Shown in pieces: positions 54,695-62,599 of a DNA stretch of 64,000 nt. This DNA is from Roseinatronobacter thiooxidans (GTDB lineage Bacteria; Pseudomonadota; Alphaproteobacteria; Rhodobacterales; Rhodobacteraceae), in assembly GCF_001870675.1 (NCBI RefSeq), contig NZ_MEHT01000007.1, positions 1 through 64,000 of the forward strand. Reading direction: 5' to 3'. The notes beneath the pieces are model-generated. The model did not search any database and was not told the origin of the DNA. It saw only the letters and a program-made list of their open reading frames with translations. Position numbers and translations under genes: made by a program. The stretch's first letter is position 1; the number at the start of each line of letters is the position of its first letter.

Positions 54695-55296
54695 GCGCTG
54701 GGCAGGGCCGCGCGGTCAAAGGCGGCATCGGCCTGCAAGGCTTGCGCCAGTCGGGCGCGGTAGGCCACGCGCGAAATCTCGACCCCGCCCAGACTGGCCA
54801 GATGCTCTGTCGGGTATTGCGTGTCAAACAGCGTAAACCCGCAGTTGCGCAGATGCGTGACCAGATAGGCCAGCGCGATTTTTGACGCATCCTTGCGCCG
54901 CGAAAACATGCTTTCGCCGCAAAACACCCCGCCAAGCGCCAGACCATAGACCCCGCCGACCAAATCTTCACCATCCCATACCTCGATGGAATGGGCGTGG
55001 CCCTGACGGTGCAGCGTGGTGAAAAGCCGCGCAATCTCAGCGTTGATCCAGGTCGTCTCACGCTCGGCGCAGCCAATCAGCACCTCTTCAAATGCCTGAT
55101 CCAGACTAAGCCGGAAGGGTTCGGCGCGAATCCGGCGGCGCAGGCTGCGCGACAGGCGGAATCCGTCCAGCGGCAACACCCCGCGCGCGACCGGATCGAA
55201 CCAGTACAGGCGCGGGTCATAGCGGCTTTCAGCCATGGGAAACACCCCCAGCCGATAGGCTTGCAACAGCGTCTCAGGGGTCAGTTCCAACCGCAT
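54658..55296 (-). CDS. aat: Leucyl/phenylalanyl-tRNA--protein transferase
   Basis: 212 residues. It adds Leu or Phe from tRNA to proteins with N-terminal Lys or Arg for ClpAP degradation (N-degron route). LGVFPMAESRYDPRLYWFDP, GVLPLDGFRLSRSLRRRIR, GLALGGVFCGESMFSRRKDA, then FDTQYPTEHLASLGGVEISR are the family motifs. The 3' end overlaps DUF2155 by 37 bases. NusB follows on the same strand after 17 bases. Confidence 0.95.
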   Translation of the reverse strand: MRLELTPETLLQAYRLGVFPMAESRYDPRLYWFDPVARGVLPLDGFRLSRSLRRRIRAEPFRLSLDQAFEEVLIGCAERETTWINAEIARLFTTLHRQGHAHSIEVWDGEDLVGGVYGLALGGVFCGESMFSRRKDASKIALAYLVTHLRNCGFTLFDTQYPTEHLASLGGVEISRVAYRARLAQALQADAAFDRAALPSAYEVVQRNTQTS

Positions 55297-55313
55297 CGCC
55301 CGCGCGCCCCGGC

Positions 55314-55802
55314 CTAGAATTCGTCAGCGCTGGCCTCTCGGGCCATATGGTCCAACACCGCATTGACGAAGTTGGTTTCGCGGTCTTCCGGCGAAAAGGC
55401 TTTGGCAAGATCGACATATTGCGAAATGACCACACGCGCGGGTGTGTCCATGCCCAGCAATTCCGCACCGGCCGCGCGGAACAGGGCGCGCAGGGTCGGG
55501 TCGATCCGGCTGATGGGCCATTTGGCCACCAAGGCGCGGTCGGTCATCTGGTCAATCGCGGCCTGCCGGTCCACTGCCAGCTCTATCAGGCGGCGGAAAT
55601 GGTTAAGATCGGCCTCGGCCCAGGTTTCGGTTTCGGTCTCGGCCCCGATGCGATGCGCTTCAAACTGGCGGGTAATCTCGCCAATCGGCACATCAGAGGC
55701 TTCCATCTGGAACAGCGCCTGCACCGCATAAAACCGCGCCGCAATCTTGCGCGCGCGCCGTTCTTCCTGCGTGGGCCGGCGTTTCGGAATGCTCTCGCTC
55801 AT
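55314..55802 (-). CDS. nusB: Transcription antitermination factor NusB
   Basis: 162 residues. ARKIAARFYAVQALFQME at the start, then WPISRIDPTLRALFRAAGAE, ARVVISQYVDLAKAFSPE and ETNFVNAVLDHMAREA are NusB motifs. It binds boxA RNA and assists rRNA antitermination. Its ATG overlaps the ribH stop (ATGA), forming the ribBX-ribH-nusB order. Confidence 0.95.
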   Translation of the reverse strand: MSESIPKRRPTQEERRARKIAARFYAVQALFQMEASDVPIGEITRQFEAHRIGAETETETWAEADLNHFRRLIELAVDRQAAIDQMTDRALVAKWPISRIDPTLRALFRAAGAELLGMDTPARVVISQYVDLAKAFSPEDRETNFVNAVLDHMAREASADEF

Positions 55803-56347
55803 GCCACTGGCCCTTTCGTATCGCCTGCGATCTGGAATTCCTCGCGCTCTGGCAAGAACCCGACAGACCGCCGCGCCCCGCCCCAGCGCTGCGCCAAGGC
55901 GATCAGATGCAAGGCCGCCGCTGCCGCCCCGCCGCCTTTGTTCTGGCCTGCCACCTCGGCGCGCACTTCGGCCTGCGCGCGGGTCTCGACAGTCAGAATA
56001 CCGTTGCCAATGCACGCTCCCTGCAAGCCCAGCAGCGCAATCGCGCGCGAGCTGTCATTGCACACAGTGTCGTAATGCGTTGTCTCGCCGCGGATCACGC
56101 AGCCCAGCGCCACGAACCCGTCAAAATTCGACATGCGATAGGCCTGCCCGATGGCAGTGGGCACTTCCAGCGCGCCGGGCACCTCGACCAGCTCACAGCT
56201 GCCGCCAACCTTCTCGATCTCGGCGGTTGCGCCTGCGACCAGTGCATCCGCGATATCCTTGTAATAGGGCGCGACCACGATCAGCAGTTTGGGGGCCTTG
56301 TCGAATTCCGGCAGGGGCAGGGTGTAATGTGTTTCATGTCCGGCCAT
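55799..56347 (-). CDS. ribH: 6,7-dimethyl-8-ribityllumazine synthase
   Basis: 182 residues. LLIVVAPYYKDIADAL, VEVPGALEVPTAIGQAY, the GCVIRGETTHYDTVCNDSSR loop (substrate site) and NGILTVETRAQA are lumazine synthase motifs. It makes the riboflavin precursor. AAAGGTG precedes the ATG at 56347, and the ribBX stop is 2 bases before it. Confidence 0.96.
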   Translation of the reverse strand: MAGHETHYTLPLPEFDKAPKLLIVVAPYYKDIADALVAGATAEIEKVGGSCELVEVPGALEVPTAIGQAYRMSNFDGFVALGCVIRGETTHYDTVCNDSSRAIALLGLQGACIGNGILTVETRAQAEVRAEVAGQNKGGGAAAAALHLIALAQRWGGARRSVGFLPEREEFQIAGDTKGPVA

Positions 56348-56348
56348 A

Positions 56349-57479
56349 TCAGGCACCTTTCGCGGATGGAATTTTGCGGGTGCCGGTAATGGACAGCCCG
56401 TAGCCATCCAGCCCCACCACTTTGGGCGTGGCGGAATTGGTCAGCAAAACCAACTCATGCAGGCCCAGCGATGACAGGATCTGCGCGCCCAGCCCGTATT
56501 GGCGCAGCACTTGCGGCGCGCTGCCATCCACAGGGGTCATCTTCATTTCCGTGTCACGCAGCAAGACCACAACGCCGCGCCCTTCCTCGCCGATCAGGCG
56601 CATGGCATCGCTGAACTCATCCGCGCGTGCGCCGCCCCCTGTGCCCACCATGTCCAGCAACGGATCGAATGCATGCATGCGCACCAAAACCGGCTCTGGC
56701 GTGGTGATATCGCCCTTGATCAGCGCGACATGCTCGGCCCCTTGGGTGGTGTCGGAATAGACCCGCATCAGCCATGCGCCGCCAAAGGCCGATGTGATCT
56801 GCTGCTCGTTCATGACGCGCACAAGATTGTCATGCCGCCGCCGATAGGCGATCAGGTCCGAGATGGTGCCGATCTTCAGCCCGTGTTTTTGCGCAAACGC
56901 CACCAGATCCGGCAAGCGCGCCATCGACCCGTCTTCCTTCATGATCTCGCAGATCACGCCGGACGGGTTCAGCCCAGCAAGGCGCGAGATATCAACCGCC
57001 GCCTCGGTATGGCCCGCACGCACCAGCACCCCCCCTTCGCGCGCACGCAGCGGAAAGACATGGCCGGGCGTGGCGATATCGGCGGCGCCTTTGCCTGCAT
57101 CAATCGCCACAGCGACTGTGCGCGCGCGGTCATGGGCCGAAATGCCCGTAGACACCCCTTCGCGCGCCTCGATCGAGACAGTGAAGGCGGTTTCATGGCG
57201 CGACGAATTGCTTGACGCCATCAAGGGCAGGCCCAGCTCGTCAATTCGTGCGCCCGGCAAGGTCAGGCAGATCAGCCCCTTGCCATGGGTTGCCATGAAA
57301 TTGATCGCTTCAGGCGTGGCCATCTGCGCGGGAATAACAAGATCGCCCTCATTCTCGCGGTCTTCATGATCGACAAGAATGAAGATACGGCCATTGCGGG
57401 CCTCTTCGATAATCTCCTCGGTCGAGGAAATGGCGTCTTTCCAGCTTTGCTCGACATCACCGGGCTGTTCATAATTCAT
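56349..57479 (-). CDS. ribB: 3,4-dihydroxy-2-butanone-4-phosphate synthase with degenerate GTP cyclohydrolase II domain (RibBX-type)
   Basis: 376 residues. The N-terminal RibB domain is complete: DHEDRENEGD (37-46), then ATHGKGLICLTL, TVSIEAREGVSTGISAHDRA, and GHTEAAVDISRLAGLNPSGV. The C-terminal half (about 220-376) keeps the RibA fold but has lost the Cys ligands of zinc: where active RibA has SECLTGDVFGSLRCDCG-like sequence, here FDPLLDMVGTGGGARADE has no Cys. So the second domain is probably inactive, as in RibBX hybrids described in proteobacteria. A separate RibA must exist. The start is the ATG at 57479 (MNYEQPGDVEQS). Confidence 0.93.
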   Translation of the reverse strand: MNYEQPGDVEQSWKDAISSTEEIIEEARNGRIFILVDHEDRENEGDLVIPAQMATPEAINFMATHGKGLICLTLPGARIDELGLPLMASSNSSRHETAFTVSIEAREGVSTGISAHDRARTVAVAIDAGKGAADIATPGHVFPLRAREGGVLVRAGHTEAAVDISRLAGLNPSGVICEIMKEDGSMARLPDLVAFAQKHGLKIGTISDLIAYRRRHDNLVRVMNEQQITSAFGGAWLMRVYSDTTQGAEHVALIKGDITTPEPVLVRMHAFDPLLDMVGTGGGARADEFSDAMRLIGEEGRGVVVLLRDTEMKMTPVDGSAPQVLRQYGLGAQILSSLGLHELVLLTNSATPKVVGLDGYGLSITGTRKIPSAKGA

Positions 57480-57642
57480 CGCGGACCGATCCTTTGCTCT
57501 GGGGTTGGCAGATAGCCCAAAGGGCGCGGCGGGAAAAGGGGGCAAACGGGCACATCCCCTGTGCAGCGCACGCTCGGTTAGGCCGGAATGAACACAACTC
57601 CGGCAGAGTCAGGCACATCAGACCCTGCGAGAGGTGTAGCCC

Positions 57643-58242
57643 ATGAAATCTGTCCGCCAGCTTGCCGCCCAGATTGTCGCCCGCGAAGGCGGCTTCGTCA
57701 ATGACCCCGATGATCCCGGCGGGGCCACGAATTTCGGTGTGACCATACACACCCTGCGCCGCCTGCGCCCGGGCCAGCAGGTCAATGTGCACGATGTGCG
57801 CGCGCTGACGCGCGAAGAGGCCATCGAGATTTATATCGAGCATTACTTCACCCGCCCGCGCATTGCGGAATTGCCAGAGCCCCTTTGGGCCAGCGTGTTT
57901 GACATGTATGTCAATGCCGGGGCCAATGCAGTGCGCATATTGCAACGGCTGTTTGTCCAGATGGGTTTGCAGGTGGCCGTCGATGGTGTGATTGGCCCGC
58001 AGACGATTGCAGCCGCGCATCGCGCCTATGAGATGGCACCTGCGCATCTGGTCGATGCGTATGGCATCGCTCGGCGCGACTATTACTACAGCATCGCAGA
58101 CCGCCGCCCCGCCAGCCGCAAATTCGCGCGCAGGCGCGATGGGGGCAAGGGCGGCTGGATCACGCGCGCGGAAGAATTCATCACGCCGCGCTTTCACCTG
58201 AGCGCGGCACAACACCGCGACCGCATACGGGGCTGGGCATGA
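57643..58242 (+). CDS. N-acetylmuramidase (GH108), endolysin of GTA-type lysis cassette
   Basis: 199 residues. REGGFVNDPDDPGGATNFGV with the catalytic Glu15 defines the GH108 N-acetylmuramidase family. A C-terminal peptidoglycan-binding-like part includes VDGVIGPQTIAAAHRAYE. It lacks a signal peptide, so it depends on the holin encoded 4 bases overlapping downstream. Rhodobacter capsulatus has a similar endolysin/holin pair that releases gene transfer agents. No structural phage or GTA gene is nearby. Confidence 0.85.
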   Translation: MKSVRQLAAQIVAREGGFVNDPDDPGGATNFGVTIHTLRRLRPGQQVNVHDVRALTREEAIEIYIEHYFTRPRIAELPEPLWASVFDMYVNAGANAVRILQRLFVQMGLQVAVDGVIGPQTIAAAHRAYEMAPAHLVDAYGIARRDYYYSIADRRPASRKFARRRDGGKGGWITRAEEFITPRFHLSAAQHRDRIRGWA

Positions 58243-58751
58243 TCCGGTCGCTGTTCGGATGGGTGTTTGGCAGCGCGCGCGAGGCGCGCGCGCTGGGCCA
58301 GACTGTCACCTCGGTCGCCGAAGTCTTCCGGCCCAACGCCACCCGCGCGCTGGAACTGGGCCATGATGCCTATAAGGCCGCCCATGCCAGCCATACGGCG
58401 GAATTCCAATATGGGCGCGGCGGGTGGTTTGATTCGGCGGTCAACGGGCTGAACCGCCTGCCCCGCCCGCTGCTGGCCTTGGGCACGCTGGGATTGTTCG
58501 TGTTTGCCATGGCCGACCCCGACGGCTTTGCCCTGCGCATGCACGCGCTTGCAGTGGTGCCAGAGCCGTTATGGTGGTTGCTGGGGGCGGTCGTGGCGTT
58601 CTATTTCGGCGCGCGAGAGGCGCATCACCTACGCGTGACGAAAATCCTGCCTGCCCCATCCGCGACCCAAACCCCCACCCCGCCCGATGTGACAGCTGCT
58701 CCCGCCGCCAACCCCGCTTTGGCAGAGTGGCAGCAGGCAAAGGGGGAATAA
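58239..58751 (+). CDS. Holin (holin_3TMs-like)
   Basis: 170 residues. Two clear membrane segments, LPRPLLALGTLGLFVFAMA (about 74-92) and WWLLGAVVAFYFGAREAHHL (about 108-127), with a possible third N-terminal one, and a charged Pro-rich tail. The N-terminus SLFGWVFGSAREARALGQTV recalls the 3TM holin family. It overlaps the endolysin gene by ATGA, making a two-gene lysis cassette. Confidence 0.75.
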   Translation: MIRSLFGWVFGSAREARALGQTVTSVAEVFRPNATRALELGHDAYKAAHASHTAEFQYGRGGWFDSAVNGLNRLPRPLLALGTLGLFVFAMADPDGFALRMHALAVVPEPLWWLLGAVVAFYFGAREAHHLRVTKILPAPSATQTPTPPDVTAAPAANPALAEWQQAKGE

Positions 58752-58771
58752 TCTCCCACACGCGCGCCGCA

Positions 58772-58831
58772 GTCCCGGCCTTGCGCCGGGACCTCCCCGC
58801 CGGACCAGAGACCCCGGCACAAGGCCGGGGT
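58772..58831. repeat. Pair of inverted REP-like hairpins
   Basis: GTCCCGGCCTTGCGCCGGGAC (58772-58792, first 20 bases shown short of the last) and a second 21-base palindrome at 58811-58831 (ACCCCGGC, 5 bases, GCCGGGGT) are copies of one motif in opposite orientation with 18 bases between. Such CCGGCxxxGCCGG pairs are common extragenic REP-type elements in high-GC proteobacteria. They may end transcription of the holin gene and of the convergent DUF3775 gene. Confidence 0.7.
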
Positions 58832-58876
58832 TAGGTCGCGCGCCGTGAAACGCCTGGCTCTTGCACGCGATGCCAG

Positions 58877-59206
58877 TCAGGAGCCCTGACGCAAGAAATC
58901 CTCTTCCTCGCCGGTCACATCTATACCCAGCGCTTCCAGCCCGCTTTCAAGGTTTTCCGCAAGATGCGGCATACCCAGCAGATAATCTGCCGTCGGGGTT
59001 GTCGCCTCGGATATGGCGGTCGCCACGGCCTCGTCATATTCCTCCGGCTCGAACGCGCCGCGCCCGACCCATGCAACAGCGGTCAGGCTGGCCTGTTCGT
59101 CTTCATTCAGGCCACCGATAAAGGCATGCGCCTCGGAATCGCCTACAGTGCCTTCTCGGGCAAGGTAGATGATATGCACGATCTTGCGCGGGCTGATGGC
59201 GAGCAT
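58877..59206 (-). CDS. DUF3775 protein
   Basis: 109 residues. MLAISPRKIVHIIYLAREG, then EDEQASLTAVAWVGRGAFEP, EYDEAVATAISEATTPTADY and YLLGMPHLAENLESGLEALG fit DUF3775, a small cytoplasmic family. No role is known. The ATG at 59206 has AGGAGG-like sequence just upstream (CAGGAGGTCGCC). It stands between the lysis cassette and the SDR gene and may be its own transcription unit. Confidence 0.85.
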   Translation of the reverse strand: MLAISPRKIVHIIYLAREGTVGDSEAHAFIGGLNEDEQASLTAVAWVGRGAFEPEEYDEAVATAISEATTPTADYLLGMPHLAENLESGLEALGIDVTGEEEDFLRQGS

Positions 59207-59278
59207 GGCGACCTCCTGTATTCCAGAGGGTCAAGTGTCGCTGAAACCGCCCTGCGTTGCAAGTCACATCGCGCCTGC

Positions 59279-60016
59279 TTATTTGGCCCCGAAAATGCGG
59301 TAATACAGCCAGTCGGGCAGGAAATTGCCGCCCCGGAACACCAGCGAGAACAGGCGCGGAAAGGCGCGCTGGAACCTGTCCGAGCGCATCAGCTGCATCA
59401 TCTCTTCTGCCGCCTGCTCCGGCTCCATCAAAAATGGCATGGTGAAGTCGTTCTTATCGGTCAGCCGCGTGCGGATGAAACCGGGATTGGCCAGCTGCAC
59501 ATCCACGCCAGTGCTGCGCAAATCGGCATGCATCGATTCGGCCAGATGCATCAGGCCCGCCTTGCTGGAACTGTAGCCGATGGACCCCGGCAGCCCCCGA
59601 TAGCCCGAAAGCGAGCCGGTGATCACGACATGCCCTGCCCCGCGGTCCACCATGCCCGGCACCACCTGCCCCAGCACCCGCGCGGCCCCTGTCAGGTTGA
59701 CATCGAACATCGCTTCAGCCTGTTCGGCGTTCCAGTCGCGCGCGGAAAAGGGCCAGTAGACACCGGCCAGAAACACCAGCCCGTCAACCGCGCCCGCCTG
59801 TTGTGCGGCGGCGACGACCGAAGCGCGATCAGACACGTCGCAGGGCACAATCCGCGCCTGCCCTTGCAGACTGTCGGCCAATGCCTTCAAGCTGTCTTCG
59901 CTGCGCGCACTCAGCACCAGATTGCATCCTGCTTTTGAGAGTTTTTGCGCCAAAGCGCGGCCCAACCCTTCGGACGCGCCAACGATCCAATATGTCTTGC
60001 CTGACAGCTTTCTCAT
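59279..60016 (-). CDS. SDR-family NAD(P)-dependent oxidoreductase, last gene of the five-gene stress block
   Basis: 245 residues. Cofactor motif VGASEGLGRALAQKL at the N-terminus, and the catalytic YSSSK in GYSSSKAGLMHLAESM, with the Ser upstream in VITGSLSGYRG. The C-terminus (FRGGNFLPDWLYYRIFG) is unusual and may lie on the membrane. Its start overlaps the DUF3833 stop (ATGA). By position it resembles RSP_1087 of the R. sphaeroides RpoE/ChrR regulon. Confidence 0.85.
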   Translation of the reverse strand: MRKLSGKTYWIVGASEGLGRALAQKLSKAGCNLVLSARSEDSLKALADSLQGQARIVPCDVSDRASVVAAAQQAGAVDGLVFLAGVYWPFSARDWNAEQAEAMFDVNLTGAARVLGQVVPGMVDRGAGHVVITGSLSGYRGLPGSIGYSSSKAGLMHLAESMHADLRSTGVDVQLANPGFIRTRLTDKNDFTMPFLMEPEQAAEEMMQLMRSDRFQRAFPRLFSLVFRGGNFLPDWLYYRIFGAK

Positions 60017-60573
60017 GCGTCCAGCTTTCGCATCGTTGCCACCAATTCAGCCACCTTAATGCCGAATTTGCGAAACTGGCTGCGATTCACGATGGTTTTG
60101 TCATCGATCAGATACATCCAGTCGGTCACCTGCAACGCATGCCCCCCCGCACTTTCGGGCAGGCGGATGGTGTAGTTCAGATGCAGCGCGGCCCCTTCCT
60201 GCTGGCCGCCGCCCTTGCCCACCAGATCATCCGCTTCGGCTGTGATGCGCCCGTCATTGCCCAATGTCAGCCGCCATTCGCGGTTTTGCTTGGTGCCGCT
60301 GTCATAAGTGAAATGCTCGGCCAGCACGCCACGATTGCCATCCCAGCGCCCCTCCATATCGGCGGTAAAGCGCGAGGTGACGCGCCCCATCGGCCCATAG
60401 ATCACCCCTTCGCAGCGGATCGGGCCGGACAGGTGCTGGCGGATATCCACACGGGGTTCCAGATTTGCATAATCGGCAGGCTTTTGCGCCTGAAACCCGC
60501 GCAGGCGTTGGCCAAGCGCAAAGAGCGCCGCCATCAGCGCAACGCCTGCAATAAATGTTAAAAACATGCTCAT
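60013..60573 (-). CDS. DUF3833 protein, membrane anchored
   Basis: 186 residues. One N-terminal membrane segment (MFLTFIAGVALMAALFALG) anchors a beta-rich domain with GPIRCEGVIYGPMGRVTSRF, EHFTYDSGTKQNREWRLTLG and VTDWMYLIDDKTIVNRSQFR. The lipocalin-like fold suggests lipid or hydrophobic ligand binding, but this is inference. The start at 60573 has GGAGAG 6 bases upstream. An ATGA overlap with the SDR gene and 2 bases to the MFS gene make it part of one operon. Confidence 0.85.
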   Translation of the reverse strand: MSMFLTFIAGVALMAALFALGQRLRGFQAQKPADYANLEPRVDIRQHLSGPIRCEGVIYGPMGRVTSRFTADMEGRWDGNRGVLAEHFTYDSGTKQNREWRLTLGNDGRITAEADDLVGKGGGQQEGAALHLNYTIRLPESAGGHALQVTDWMYLIDDKTIVNRSQFRKFGIKVAELVATMRKLDA

Positions 60574-60575
60574 GG

Positions 60576-61832
60576 TCAGCTCTCCTTCAAAGGGGTCAGC
60601 GCCAGAAGCGCGATGGCAGCCACCTTCAGAACCGAAGGCAGAGCTGCATAAAGTAGGATCAGGGTGGTCAGGGCGGTGGGGCTGTTTTCGGCCCCGGCCT
60701 CGAACCCGGACATCTGCAAAGCGGGGAACACCATCAGCGCGGCCAAAGCCAGCGTCGCCTTGGTGACAAAGGCCCATAGGCCAAAGCCCTTCGCCGCCTC
60801 GGGCGAGAGTTCGGCCATGCGCCGCGAGAAAATGGCGGGCAACAGCGTCAGATCAGCCCCGATGCCTGCCCCCGAGATCACGCAGATCAGCGCAAACAGC
60901 GCCAGATCGCCCGGCCCAAGCGTGGTGACAAAGGCAAAACTCAGCGCGGCAAGGCCCATGCCGGACAGCAGCGCGGTTTTGGCCCCTGTGCGGCGCGCCA
61001 GCCGCGCCCAGAGCGGCGCGGATGCCGCCGCCGACAGGAACAGCAGGATCAGCAACACCCCCTCCATGCCTTCGGCCTGCAACACGCTTTCGGCGTAGAA
61101 CAAAAACAGCGTCGAGGTGATGGCGACAGGCGTGGCATTCACAAGGGCGATGATCAGCAAACGCCGCGCGGTCTGGTCTGCAAAGACATCGCGCAGGCTT
61201 AGCCCGACATCGGCCAGCGGCACCACGCGCGCACGGGGCCATTCCGCGCGCATGGCGATAATGGCCAGCACTGTGATGCCCACAAAGCCCAGCGCGAACC
61301 CCATAAACGGCGCAGACAGCACCGAGGCCAGCGCGACAGGCGCCGCAGCAGCCAGACAGACCCCCAAAAGCGCGCCGGTTTCGCGCCAGCCCGCCAGATA
61401 GACATGCCCGCCCTGCCCCAACGCCTCGCCGCGCGCGGCACCTGTGGCGTAAAAGCAGATCGTCAGGAAAGAATAGCATGAAAACAGCAGCGTCAGGGCA
61501 ATGGCGAACCACAAAAGCGGCGCGAACAGGGGCGGGATGGCAAACAGCATCAGCATGGCCGCCGCCATGATGCAGGCCGTCAGGGCCACAGCCAGCCCGC
61601 GCATATGGCTCAGCCGCGCGGCCAGCCAGCCAAGGGCCGGGTCTTGCACGAAATCCAGCCCGCGCAGCACGAACAAAACCGTGCCCAGCGCCGCCAATGA
61701 CACTGCATATTCATCGACATAGAAATACGGCGCGTGGATATAGATCGGCAGGCCTGCCATTGCCAGCAACCCGCCAAACAGCGAATAGCCCCACAGGCGC
61801 GGGCGCGGACTGATGACGACCGCATCGGTCAT
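60576..61832 (-). CDS. MFS transporter (glycoside-pentoside-hexuronide type)
   Basis: 418 residues, about 12 membrane segments. LWGYSLFGGLLAMAGLPIYI at the start and VLRGLDFVQDPALGWLAARL are typical of the MFS_2 (GPH) group. The transported substrate is not clear; in lipid- or stress-related loci such transporters may handle lipid precursors. The start is the ATG at 61832, which overlaps the DUF1365 stop by 4 bases. Third gene of the five-gene operon. Confidence 0.85.
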   Translation of the reverse strand: MTDAVVISPRPRLWGYSLFGGLLAMAGLPIYIHAPYFYVDEYAVSLAALGTVLFVLRGLDFVQDPALGWLAARLSHMRGLAVALTACIMAAAMLMLFAIPPLFAPLLWFAIALTLLFSCYSFLTICFYATGAARGEALGQGGHVYLAGWRETGALLGVCLAAAAPVALASVLSAPFMGFALGFVGITVLAIIAMRAEWPRARVVPLADVGLSLRDVFADQTARRLLIIALVNATPVAITSTLFLFYAESVLQAEGMEGVLLILLFLSAAASAPLWARLARRTGAKTALLSGMGLAALSFAFVTTLGPGDLALFALICVISGAGIGADLTLLPAIFSRRMAELSPEAAKGFGLWAFVTKATLALAALMVFPALQMSGFEAGAENSPTALTTLILLYAALPSVLKVAAIALLALTPLKES

Positions 61833-62599
61833 TGGCTGACCTCTTGTGCGGGGGGTTTGGGGCGCGCGGTGAATTTTGCCCCCAGCCACCACAGTTTGAA
61901 CGCCTGCCAATGGATCAGCGCCAGCACACGGCGCGACCCCATCCGCCGCACCATCGCGCCCAGAATGGCACGGTTGCGCAAGGGGCGGCGCGCGCCGGTC
62001 AGCGTGGCGACAAGCCCCGCTCCGGGGGCCTCATTGTCTTGCTTATAGCCGATGCGGATGGACAGTTTCTCGGCGCCGATGTCGAAATTGAACGTGTAAT
62101 CCCCCTCGACCGGCTGGAAGGGCGAGACATAGAAAATCTTTTGCGCGGCCAGCGTATCGCTGCCCTGAATGACCGCGTGATCGGGCTTGACGCATAGGTA
62201 GGAATGGCGGTCGCCATAGGTGTTGTTCACCTCGGCGATGACCACACGCAGCCCGCCTTGCGCGTCATGGCACAGCCAGAAACTGACAGGGTTGAACAGA
62301 TGGCCCAGCACGCGCGGCTGCGTCAGCAGATAGACCGCGCCATCGGTAATCTCCGCCAGCTGATGCGCGGCCAGCACCTCGCGCACCCAGACAGCGCCCC
62401 GCCCTTGGCCGGGCGCGCCGCCATGGTCGCGGTCACTCAGGCTGGCGATGTTGCGCCGGTTGCGTGACAACAGGCGCGGCGGGTGCAGATCGGCTTCGGC
62501 ATCGAATAACACATAATCCACCGCATAGGTGAAGGTGTTGGTGATCGGCCCGCGCCGCCCGTGAAATGTCTGGCCTGCGATATGGTCTATAACACTCAT
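61829..62599 (-). CDS. DUF1365 protein
   Basis: 256 residues. TFHGRRGPITNTFTYAVDYV, then LFDAEADLHPPRLLSRNRRN, VYLLTQPRVLGHLFNPVSFW and AEVNNTYGDRHSYL are the DUF1365 signatures. The family is often next to a flavin amine-oxidase-like protein and a cyclopropane-fatty-acid synthase, and it is thought to act on fatty acids in the membrane. It starts 4 bases inside the FAD oxidoreductase gene (ATGA) and is second of the five-gene operon. Confidence 0.9.
   Translation of the reverse strand: MSVIDHIAGQTFHGRRGPITNTFTYAVDYVLFDAEADLHPPRLLSRNRRNIASLSDRDHGGAPGQGRGAVWVREVLAAHQLAEITDGAVYLLTQPRVLGHLFNPVSFWLCHDAQGGLRVVIAEVNNTYGDRHSYLCVKPDHAVIQGSDTLAAQKIFYVSPFQPVEGDYTFNFDIGAEKLSIRIGYKQDNEAPGAGLVATLTGARRPLRNRAILGAMVRRMGSRRVLALIHWQAFKLWWLGAKFTARPKPPAQEVSQ

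Noticed and set aside
57480-57642. FMN riboswitch upstream of ribBX
   Set aside because: I see none of the conserved RFN element blocks in the 163 bases before the start.
57643-58751. Prophage
   Set aside because: Only the lysis pair is present, with no integrase, capsid, terminase or tail gene and no att repeats.
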